A stretch of DNA of 64,000 nt from JAGHEK01 sp044426235 (GTDB taxonomy: Bacteria; Bacillota; Clostridia; Peptostreptococcales; Peptostreptococcaceae). The DNA lies in NCBI GenBank assembly GCA_044426235.1, contig JAWXUS010000005.1, forward strand, positions 19,114 to 83,113, in the 5' to 3' direction. Under the pieces are notes generated by a model. It was not told where the DNA came from. It searched no databases and was given only the letters and a program-made list of their open reading frames with translations. The translations under genes were made by a program, and so were the position numbers. Positions 53,542-62,100 of the stretch are shown here, piece by piece (position 1 is the first letter of the stretch; the number at the start of each line of letters is the position of its first letter).

Positions 53542-53608
53542 ATGAAAATGTTTTCTTGCAAAATTAGTTTTTATAATATATAATGGTATTAACAAATGGT
53601 ATATACCA
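53542..53608 (+). promoter_or_regulatory. celB operon promoter with CcpA cre and GntR-type palindrome
   Basis: TTGCAA (53556-53561), 17-nt spacer, TATAAT (53579-53584), start predicted near 53591. A cre-like site ATGAAAATGTTTTCTT (53542-53557) overlaps the -35. It fits the clostridial CcpA motif except at one position. A second cre-like site lies near 53486-53510 (AGATACCGTTTTCA). TGGTATATACCA (53597-53608), a perfect palindrome of the GntR/HutC operator type, lies just after the start. Confidence 0.7.
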
Positions 53609-53634
53609 ATTATAAAAATAGGAGGAGATTAGTT

Positions 53635-54942
53635 ATGGAAAAATTTATGGAATTTATGGATAAATATATTATTCCAGTAGCAGGAAAAATTGGATCTCAA
53701 AGACACTTAGTGGCTATAAGAGATGCATTTGTTGCAATGATACCAATAATAATGATAGGATCATTAGCAGTTTTATTAAATAACTTACCGTTCCAACCAT
53801 ATCAAGACCTTATGGCGAATGTTTTTGGACCAAGTTGGACGACTTTAAATGGAAACCTTTGGTGGGGAAGTTTAGCACTAATGGGTCTATTCTTATTAGT
53901 GGGGATAAGTTACTTCTTAGCAAAATCTTATGATGAAAATGAAATACAAGCAACTTTAATAGCAATTTCATCATTTTTCATATTAATACCACAAGTAGCA
54001 TCAATAACTCAAGATGACCTTACATTACAAGGTTGGGGTCTTATACCAGTTAGTTTCTTTGGGACGACTGCATTATTTACTGCAATATTAGTTGCAATAG
54101 TTTCAACTGAATTATATGTAAAATTATCAAGTGTAAAGCAATTATTAATTAAATTACCAGACGGAGTACCGCCTGCAGTATCAAGATCTTTCTCAAAGTT
54201 AATACCAGGTATGTTAACTTTAGTAATATTAGGAATTATAGGTTTAATAATAACAAAAGTTAGTAATGGTGATAATTTAACAAACTTAATAAACACTTAT
54301 TTAGGAATGCCTCTTAAAGGAGTTGCAGATACTTTATTTGGAGCTTTATTAATATCATTTATGGCTCACGCATTATGGACTGTTGGACTTCATGGAACAA
54401 ACATAATGTTACCATTTACAAGTGCTATATTACTTGACTTAGGTGCACAAAATGCTGAATTATTCTCAAATGGAGCAACTGAAGGATATGCTGTAATGGC
54501 TGGACCATTCTTTGATGCCTTTGTTTTCCTTGGAGGTGCAGGAGCAACTCTTGGACTTTTAGTAGCACTTATGATAGCAGGAAAAAGAAGAAAAGATATG
54601 GTAGGTCTTGGATTTGTGCCAGGTCTATTTAATATAAATGAACCAGTTATGTTTGGTATGCCAATAGTGTTAAACCCAATATATATGATACCATTTGTAT
54701 TAATACCATTATTAACAACAACTATATCTTATTTAGCAATACAAACAGGAATAGTTCACCCAGTTATAACTGCAACAATTCCTTGGGTTACACCACCTGT
54801 AATGGGAGGATTAATAGCAACTGGACACTGGACTGGTGGAGCACTAGCTTTTGTTAACTTAGTAATATCTATAGTTGCATATATTCCATTTGTTATAGCA
54901 TCAGAAAAAATGGAAATGAAAAAGTTAGAAGAAAATAAATAA
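53635..54942 (+). CDS. celB: PTS lactose/cellobiose-type EIIC permease
   Basis: 435 aa with about ten membrane segments. Imports a beta-glucoside-type disaccharide while phosphorylating it. LVAIRDAFVAMIPIIMIGSL at the start and FNINEPVMFGMPIVLNPIYMIPF are family signatures. ATG 53635 follows AGGAGGAG; the longer frame to 53596 lies in the untranslated leader. First gene of the operon. The exact sugar (cellobiose, chitobiose or other) is not decided by the sequence. Confidence 0.93.
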   Translation: MEKFMEFMDKYIIPVAGKIGSQRHLVAIRDAFVAMIPIIMIGSLAVLLNNLPFQPYQDLMANVFGPSWTTLNGNLWWGSLALMGLFLLVGISYFLAKSYDENEIQATLIAISSFFILIPQVASITQDDLTLQGWGLIPVSFFGTTALFTAILVAIVSTELYVKLSSVKQLLIKLPDGVPPAVSRSFSKLIPGMLTLVILGIIGLIITKVSNGDNLTNLINTYLGMPLKGVADTLFGALLISFMAHALWTVGLHGTNIMLPFTSAILLDLGAQNAELFSNGATEGYAVMAGPFFDAFVFLGGAGATLGLLVALMIAGKRRKDMVGLGFVPGLFNINEPVMFGMPIVLNPIYMIPFVLIPLLTTTISYLAIQTGIVHPVITATIPWVTPPVMGGLIATGHWTGGALAFVNLVISIVAYIPFVIASEKMEMKKLEENK

Positions 54943-54977
54943 AAAGTATTAAAATATAATAAAACAATTAAAAAATA

Positions 54978-55008
54978 AAAGAGAAAATCTAGATGATTTT
55001 CTCTTTAG
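54978..55008 (+). repeat. Intercistronic hairpin between celB and the GH4 gene
   Basis: AAAGAGAAAATC/GATTTTCTCTTT with a 5-nt loop. Being within the operon, it more likely sets relative expression or mRNA stability than full termination. Confidence 0.6.
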
Positions 55009-55029
55009 GTTAATAAGGAGATTTTTATT

Positions 55030-56328
55030 ATGAAAATAGTTACAATTGGTGGAGGGTCAAGTTATACTCCAGAATTAGTTGAAGGATTTATCAAAAGATA
55101 TAATGAATTACCAGTTAAAGAACTTTGGTTAGTTGACATCGAGGCAGGAAGAGAAAAGTTAGAGACTGTTGGAAAATTAGCACAAAGAATGGTTAAAAAA
55201 GCTGGTGTTGATATGACAGTTCACTTAACATACAACAGACGTGAGGCACTTAAAGATGCAGATTTCGTTACTACTCAACTTAGAGTTGGACTTTTAGAGG
55301 CTAGAATAAAAGACGAAAGAATACCATTATCTCACGGAGTTATAGGTCAAGAAACTAATGGTGCAGGAGGATTATTTAAAGCCCTTCGTACAATGCCAGT
55401 TGTATTTGATATAATAAAAGATATGGAAGAATTATGTCCTAATGCTTGGTTAATAAACTTCACAAATCCAACAGGAATAATAACTGAGGCAGTATTTAAA
55501 TATACTAACTTCAAAAAATATATAGGACTTTGTAATGTACCGATAGGTGTTAAAAATGGAATAGCGAAATTATTTGAAGTTGAAAATAATCAAATAGAAA
55601 TGGATTTTGCTGGACTTAACCATATGGTTTATGGACTTAATACTCGTCTAGATGGAGCGGACGTTTCAAGAGAGGCAGTTGAGAAGTTTACTGAATCAAA
55701 AATAACTATGCAAAATATAAAAGCAATAGACTTTAATGCAGATTTCATTAAAGCACTTAATTTAATTCCTTGTCCATACCACAGATACTACTACAAGCAT
55801 CAAGAAATGCTTGCAGATGAAATGGACGAATTTGCAAAAGGAAAAACTCGTGCAGAAGTTGTTAAAGAGCTTGAAGATCAATTATTTGAACTTTATAAAG
55901 ATGAAAACTTAGACATAAAGCCACCTCAACTTGAAAAAAGAGGAGGAGCATACTATTCAGATGCTGCTTGTAATTTAATAAGTTCAATCTATAATGATAA
56001 AAAAGATGTACAAGTTGTAAATACTTTAAATAATGGTGCTATTAGAAACTTTGAAGATGATAGTGCAGTTGAAGTAAGTGCTGTTATAACTAAAGAAGGA
56101 CCAAAACCATTATCAATGGGAATGTTACCAGATAGTGTTGATGGACTTTTAAGACAAATAAAGAGCTTTGAAAAATTAGCTGCTAAAGCTGCTGTTTTTG
56201 GAGATTATGAAAGTGCACTTTTATCTCTTAGCACAAATCCACTAATACCAAGTGATGATTTAGCTAAAACTATATTAGATGAAATGCTTGAGGCTCACAA
56301 AGATTATTTACCTCAATTTAAAAAGTAA
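55030..56328 (+). CDS. celF: 6-phospho-beta-glucosidase, glycosyl hydrolase family 4
   Basis: 432 aa. Splits the phosphorylated disaccharide after PTS import using NAD and a divalent metal. GGGSSYTPELVEGF is the NAD-binding start. ETNGAGGLFKALRT and NFTNPTGIITEAV are family segments, and the metal ligands are Cys in LCNVPIG and His in LNHMVYG. Ribosome binding site AAGGAG. Second operon gene. Confidence 0.94.
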   Translation: MKIVTIGGGSSYTPELVEGFIKRYNELPVKELWLVDIEAGREKLETVGKLAQRMVKKAGVDMTVHLTYNRREALKDADFVTTQLRVGLLEARIKDERIPLSHGVIGQETNGAGGLFKALRTMPVVFDIIKDMEELCPNAWLINFTNPTGIITEAVFKYTNFKKYIGLCNVPIGVKNGIAKLFEVENNQIEMDFAGLNHMVYGLNTRLDGADVSREAVEKFTESKITMQNIKAIDFNADFIKALNLIPCPYHRYYYKHQEMLADEMDEFAKGKTRAEVVKELEDQLFELYKDENLDIKPPQLEKRGGAYYSDAACNLISSIYNDKKDVQVVNTLNNGAIRNFEDDSAVEVSAVITKEGPKPLSMGMLPDSVDGLLRQIKSFEKLAAKAAVFGDYESALLSLSTNPLIPSDDLAKTILDEMLEAHKDYLPQFKK

Positions 56329-56338
56329 TAGATTAACA

Positions 56339-56372
56339 AAAGATAGAAAATAGAAATCTATTTTCTATCTTT
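56339..56372 (+). repeat. Intercistronic hairpin between the GH4 gene and chbG
   Basis: A perfect 15-bp inverted repeat AAAGATAGAAAATAG/CTATTTTCTATCTTT with loop AAAT; no long T-tract. Confidence 0.6.
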
Positions 56373-56391
56373 ATATTAAAGGGAGAAAATA

Positions 56392-57117
56392 ATGACTAAA
56401 CTAATAATAAATGCTGATGATTTTGGATATTCAAAAGCAGTAAACTATGGAATAATAGAAAGTTATAAATCTGGAGTAGTAACTAGTACTACTATAATGG
56501 CTAATATGCCTGGATTTTCTCACGCAATAGAACTTATAAAACAAAATGAAGGTTTAGGTCTTGGGGTTCATATGACACTTAGTTGTTATAAGCCTGTAAG
56601 TGAAAATCTAAAAACTATAGTTGATGAAGAAGGAAACTTTTATAGAAGGCTTACTGATGATGTTTTAGAAACTTTTAATTTAGATGAAGTTTATAATGAA
56701 TTTTGTGCTCAAATAGATAAAGTTTTAGAGTGCCACGAGATAACTCACTTAGATAGTCACCATCATGTTCATCAATTAAAAATATTAAAACCTGTAATAG
56801 AAAAAATACTTAAAAAGTATGATTTACCTATTAGAGGTGGATTTATGTATGATATGGATTATGATAAAATAATAAATCTAAATGACACTTTCTATGGTGA
56901 AAATGTTGAAGAGTGTTTCTTTGAGAAAAATTTAGACGAATTAAAAAAATATGATACAATAGATTTAATGGTGCATCCTGCATTTTTAGACAGTTTTATA
57001 TTAAACTCAACATCTTATGCAAATCAAAGAACCAAAGAATATGATATATTAACATCTAATGTTGTTAAAAAATACTTAGATGAAAACTTTGAATTAGTTA
57101 ATTATAAGAATAGGTAG
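56392..57117 (+). CDS. chbG: YdjC/ChbG-family carbohydrate deacetylase
   Basis: 241 aa. Members remove an acetyl group from chitobiose-type sugars. The metal site is INADDFGYS (Asp), and LDSHHHVHQLKIL has the His cluster; MVHPAFLD is the C-terminal motif. Its presence hints that the operon acts on acetylated disaccharides such as N,N'-diacetylchitobiose phosphate, but YdjC-family proteins also occur with cellobiose systems. The stop is TAG. Confidence 0.9.
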   Translation: MTKLIINADDFGYSKAVNYGIIESYKSGVVTSTTIMANMPGFSHAIELIKQNEGLGLGVHMTLSCYKPVSENLKTIVDEEGNFYRRLTDDVLETFNLDEVYNEFCAQIDKVLECHEITHLDSHHHVHQLKILKPVIEKILKKYDLPIRGGFMYDMDYDKIINLNDTFYGENVEECFFEKNLDELKKYDTIDLMVHPAFLDSFILNSTSYANQRTKEYDILTSNVVKKYLDENFELVNYKNR

Positions 57118-57126
57118 GTAATTAAA

Positions 57127-57438
57127 ATGGATGAAAAAATATTTGAAATATCATTTACTATAATAGGTTATGCTGGTGAGTCAAGATCAATAGCTTTTGA
57201 GGCACTTTCTGAAGCTAAAAAAGGAAATATAGAAAAAGCAAGAGAAATGATTGTAGAAGCTAAAGCTGTAATGAATCAAGCACACAGATGCCAAACTGAA
57301 CTTATTCAAAAAGAAGCATCAGGTGAAGGAAATCAAATGAGTGTTATATTAGTTCACGCACAAGATCATTTAATGACTACAATGACATATCAACAATTAG
57401 TTGAAGAATTCATTGATTTATACGAAAGAATAAAATAA
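57127..57438 (+). CDS. celC: PTS lactose/cellobiose-type EIIA
   Basis: 103 aa three-helix bundle. His77 in ILVHAQDHLM is the phosphorylated residue by alignment with the family. Passes phosphate to an EIIB, which is not in this window. It is 10 nt after chbG and the last gene of the operon. Confidence 0.93.
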   Translation: MDEKIFEISFTIIGYAGESRSIAFEALSEAKKGNIEKAREMIVEAKAVMNQAHRCQTELIQKEASGEGNQMSVILVHAQDHLMTTMTYQQLVEEFIDLYERIK

Positions 57439-57440
57439 TA

Positions 57441-57477
57441 AAAAAAACCTTATTACTTTGATAATAAGGTTTTTTTA
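57441..57477. terminator. Bidirectional terminator, PTS operon / minus-strand gene
   Basis: A perfect 13-bp stem AAAAACCTTATTA/TAATAAGGTTTTT with a 6-nt loop and T-tract on both strands. Confidence 0.9.
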
Positions 57478-58809
57478 TTTCATAAATGACATTGCTAAAA
57501 TACCAAATGTAGTAAGTCCAACTACCATTATTAATGGCCAAATGTATTTAGAAATATTTTTGTTAGAATTTTGTGCATTAAGAAGTGCTATTAAATTTTT
57601 ATCTAATTCTTTGTATTTAATACTTTCAATTTTTAATTCATCATTAGACTCAATTAAGTTATTCGATTTATTTATTTCATTTTTTGCGATAGCATTTTTA
57701 ATAAATTCTTCATCAAATTTTTGGAATACTTCTTTTTTTGGCGAAGTCTTATCAGTTTCTTTGTTATTTAAAAGAGTACTTAAATCCTTAAAGACATTAT
57801 CATCTTCAATAACTTCATTATCATCATAAACCGTTAGATTTCTAAGTGCACGAGTAGTTTTTTCAATATCATCCTCACTAACTAATTCATCGGTATTATT
57901 AATTGGTTGGGAATTTAATATCTTATCAATTTCTTGTTCGAGTACATTTTTGGGTATATAATCAATATTTGTATTTTGCAGAGGTTTGTTTTCTGCAGGT
58001 TTAATATTCATATTTTGTGGAGCATTAGTTGGTTTATTTAGAATATTTTTGAATATACTCCCTTTTGGTTTAGGTGTTTCTTGAGTTCCAAGCAAAGTAG
58101 TTTTTAAAGAATTTAAAAGCATTTTTGCTTGATTTGGATTTTTGATTTTAGAGTTACTATTTTTATCATAATAATTAATTGCACTTTGAATATCTTTATG
58201 TACAAAAACAACTCTTTTTTGGCTACGATTTATATCTTCTAAAGATTTATTAATTGTATTAACAGCATCTTTTAAAGAATCCATATTAGTTATTTTTAAA
58301 TCTTCAAGAGTAGATGCAATTTTTAATAAACTTACTAAGTTAAGTTTAATATTTTGCGGCTTATTTTTTATAAAAATGTTAAATTCGCTAGGTTGTCCAC
58401 TAAGTAAACTTTTTTCATTTAAGTTAGTGTTATTTGCTAAAAATTTAAGTTGTTTTATTACTATTGAATTTTTTTCACTTAAATTACTAATCTTATCAAA
58501 TGAAAAGTTTTTTGAGTTTATATTAAGATATAGTGCTTTTAAATTTTTAAGTAGTACTTGTGATTTATCAAGTGAGTCTTTAGATGCTTGAAGAGTCGTT
58601 GATAAATTTTGAATATTTCTATTTCCTACCTCTTGATGAAAGGTTTTAGAATTTTTATCTCTATTGTCTAATATAGAGGAAAGAATTTCTGTATTTTTTT
58701 CTTCTGTTTGATTAAGAAAATTATTCACTGTATTTTCAGTATCTTGATTATTAATATTTGAGTTATTTGGAAAAATATTTGTATTATTAAAATTATTATT
58801 TATATTCAA
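57475..58809 (-). CDS. Tail-anchored protein with flagellin-like helical region
   Basis: About 444 aa. An Asn-rich head (MNINNNFNNTN...) is followed by residues of about 65-210 that resemble flagellin D1 helices: SKDSLDKSQVLLKNLKAL, IKQLKFLANNTNLNEKSLLSG (compare flagellin INRIANTTEFNGKKLLDG), and later LKDAVNTINKSLEDINRSQKRV (compare the flagellin C-terminal DAIKTVSAQRSNLGA pattern). Then comes a long polar, low-complexity linker and a single hydrophobic segment at the extreme C-terminus (YIWPLIMVVGLTTFGILAMSF, about 422-442). No signal peptide. TTG 58809 is preferred because GGGTGGTG precedes it by 7 nt; the ATG at 58824 has no ribosome binding site. No other flagellar gene is nearby. Flagellin kinship is by eye. 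Confidence 0.65.
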   Translation of the reverse strand: MNINNNFNNTNIFPNNSNINNQDTENTVNNFLNQTEEKNTEILSSILDNRDKNSKTFHQEVGNRNIQNLSTTLQASKDSLDKSQVLLKNLKALYLNINSKNFSFDKISNLSEKNSIVIKQLKFLANNTNLNEKSLLSGQPSEFNIFIKNKPQNIKLNLVSLLKIASTLEDLKITNMDSLKDAVNTINKSLEDINRSQKRVVFVHKDIQSAINYYDKNSNSKIKNPNQAKMLLNSLKTTLLGTQETPKPKGSIFKNILNKPTNAPQNMNIKPAENKPLQNTNIDYIPKNVLEQEIDKILNSQPINNTDELVSEDDIEKTTRALRNLTVYDDNEVIEDDNVFKDLSTLLNNKETDKTSPKKEVFQKFDEEFIKNAIAKNEINKSNNLIESNDELKIESIKYKELDKNLIALLNAQNSNKNISKYIWPLIMVVGLTTFGILAMSFMK

Positions 58810-58892
58810 AAAATCACCACCCATATATATTTTCTACACATATAAATTATTTATAGGGAAAAATATAAATAATTTTGATTATAGTATATATA

Positions 58893-58921
58893 ATTTTAGA
58901 TTTATATTTTAAGTTTGTCAA
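58893..58921 (-). promoter_or_regulatory. sigma-A promoter of the tail-anchored protein gene
   Basis: Minus strand: TTGACA (58921-58916), 17-nt spacer, TAAAAT (58898-58893), start predicted near 58885. Confidence 0.75.
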
Positions 58922-58950
58922 CTTATTCATAAGTTAATAATCAAAGTAAA

Positions 58951-59038
58951 GATAGTATTAGTTAAAAATAATACTATCATTGAATAATTTAGTTAAATAA
59001 ATTAATATTACTATGTACAGAAAAAATAATATTAATTT
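58951..59038 (+). promoter_or_regulatory. Two inverted repeats upstream of gltB
   Basis: GATAGTATTA (58951-58960) and its exact complement (58969-58978), then AAATTAATATTA (58999-59010) with its complement (59027-59038). They lie 75-160 nt before the gltB start and may be operators. The second is very AT-rich and could arise by chance. No promoter hexamers for gltB are convincing. Confidence 0.4.
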
Positions 59039-59111
59039 TAAAAAAAATATATACAAAAAGTATTTTATGGTTATCAATAATTATATATAAAAACAGTTAG
59101 GAGAAACGTTT

Positions 59112-62100
59112 ATGAAAAATGTAGGACTTTATGATTCAAGTTTTGAAAAAGACAGTTGCGGTTTAGGTTTTGTTTGTAATATAAATGGAGAAAAAAGTAA
59201 CGAAATAATAAAGCACGGGATTAATATACTAAAGAAATTAACACATAGAGGAGGAGTTTTATCTGATAATAAAACTGGAGATGGTGCAGGTATATTAACT
59301 CAAATACCAGATGAATTTTTTAGAAGTATATTAGACTTACCAAAAGAATATGGTGTAGGAAATATATTTTTACCTAAAGAACATAGTGAAATATTAAGTA
59401 TAATTGAAAAAATATTAAATGAAGAAGGTTTAACTTTAGTAACTTTTAGAGATGTTGAAGTTGAGTACGATGTATTAGGAAGAATTGCAAAAGAAAGTGT
59501 ACCAGTTATAAAACAGGCTTTTATATCTAATAATTCAGATAAAGATTTATCTTTAAAATTATATATTGCAAGAAGAAGAATTGAAATTGAAGTTGAAAAT
59601 TCAAATATAGAAGGTAAAGATGAGTTTTATATTACTAATTTAAGTGATAAAGTTATAGTTTATAAAGGTTTACTTTTACCTAATGATATAGAGTTATTTT
59701 ATAAAGATTTACAAAACCCACTTTATAAAAGTGCTCTTAGTGTTGTTCATCAAAGATTTAGTACGAATACTTTCCCAAAATGGAAACTTGCACACCCGTT
59801 TAGATATGTTGCACATAATGGTGAGTTAAACACTATAAAAGGAAATAGAAATTCAATAAAAGCTAGGGAACAAGTTTTAAGTAGTGATCTATTAAATAGT
59901 AGAGTTGATGAAATTCTTCCGATAACTAGTTCCAATGTTTCTGATTCTGCAAGTTTAGATAATGTATTAGAATTTTTAGTTCAAAATAGCAAAAGCTTAG
60001 AAGAATCTATGATGATATTAGTTCCTGAGGCTTGGCAAAACAATGAATATATGGACGAAGATAAAAAATCATTCTATAGATATTTTGCAAATATTATGGA
60101 GCCGTGGGACGGACCTGCATCAATAATATTTACTAACGGAGTTCAAATTGGAGCAACTCTTGATAGAAATGGTCTTAGACCTTCAAGATATACAGTTACA
60201 AAAGATGGACTTGTAATTTTATCTTCAGAAACTGGAGTTATAGATTTAGAAAATAAAGATATTCTTAAAAAAGGAAGACTAGAACCGGGTAAAATATTTA
60301 TGGTTGATTTAGAAAAGAATATCATATTAGAAGATGAAGAAGTTAAAAAATGTGTTTATAATAAATTTAATTACAAAGAAATAGTTGAAAATAATAAGAT
60401 AGATTTAGGAAATGAATTAGAGTCTACTTATGATTTTGATCTTCATAAGTATCAAGTTAAATTTGGTTATACTAAAGAAGAATTAAAAGAAATATTATAT
60501 CCAATGGCAAATGATGCAAAAGAGGCGCAAGGTTCAATGGGATATGATGTTAGTTTAGCAGTTTTTTCAAAAAGACCAAAAATGCTATATGATTATTTTA
60601 AACAGTTATTTGCGCAAGTAACAAATCCCGCAATTGATCCAATAAGAGAAAGTATGGTTATGAGTCTTAAAACTTTTATTGGTTCAAAAGGTGATTTATT
60701 TAAAGTTGAAGATTTAAAGTTTATAGAATTTGAAAGTCCAGTAATAACTAACAAACAGCTTCTAAATCTTGAAAACAATAAAGAGTTTAAATCTGAAAAA
60801 ATGTTTATAACTTTTACTAATTCTTTAGAACAAGGAATTAAAGATGTATATAAAAAAGTTATAGAAAGTGTTAAAAATGGAACAGAAATAATAGTTTTAA
60901 GTGATAAATGTGAAGGAAATCCAATACCTGCGCTTTTAGTTAGTAGTTACGTAAATAAAAACTTAATAAAAGATAAGTTAAGAGATAAGGTTAATTTAGT
61001 TGTTGAAAGTGGTGGAGTAAGAGACGTTATGCACTTTGCAACGTTAATAGGATATGGAGTTGATTTAGTTAACCCATACGTTGCACTTGAAACTATTAAA
61101 GATCTTTCAATAGAAAAAGAAGATTATATTTTAGAAAATAATTATTTAAAGGCTTGTAATGATGGTTTATTAAAGATTATTTCTAAGATGGGAATATCAA
61201 CAATTCAAAGTTATAGAGGAGCTCAAATATTTGAAATAGTTGGACTTTGCTCTAGTGTTGTTGATGAGTACTTTGGAAATACTGTTTCAAAGTTAGAAGG
61301 ACTTGATATATTAGAGATTGAAAATAAAGTTCTTGAAAGACTTAAAAATACTGAACTTGAATTTGGTGGAGAATATGGCTATAGAAAAAATGAAGAAAAT
61401 CATTTATTAAATCCATTAACAGTAAAACTTATCCATCAAGGCGTTAAAGAAGATGATTATGATAAATACAAAGAATTTACAAAGATAATAGATAGTGATA
61501 AGGGAACTATAAGAAGTTCTATGGAATTAAATACAAATCAAAGTATTTCATTAGATGAAGTTGAGCCGATTGAAGAAATAATGCATAGATTTGTTATAGG
61601 TGCTATGAGTTTTGGTTCATTAAGCAAGGAAGTACACGAAAATATAGCTATTGCTATGAATACTATAAAGGGAAGATCTAACTGCGGAGAAGGTGGAGAA
61701 GATGTAAGTAGATTCTTAGACAATAGAAGAAGTGCTATAAAACAAGTTGCATCAGGTAGATTTGGAGTAACTGCTAAGTATTTAGTTAATGCAGATGAAA
61801 TACAAATTAAAGTAGCTCAAGGTGCAAAACCAGGAGAAGGTGGAAGTTTACCAGGAAAAAAGGTTGATGAAGTGGTTGGTAAGGTTAGAAATTCAACTCC
61901 AGGGATTGATTTAATATCACCTCCACCTCACCACGATATATATTCTATTGAAGATTTAGAACAATTAATATTTGATCTTAAAAATGTTAATCCACAAGCT
62001 GAAGTATCAGTTAAATTAACTGCAGAAAGTGGAGTTGGAACTATTAGTGCTGGAGTTGTTAAAGCTCGTGCAGATAAAATAGTTATATCAGGATTTGATG

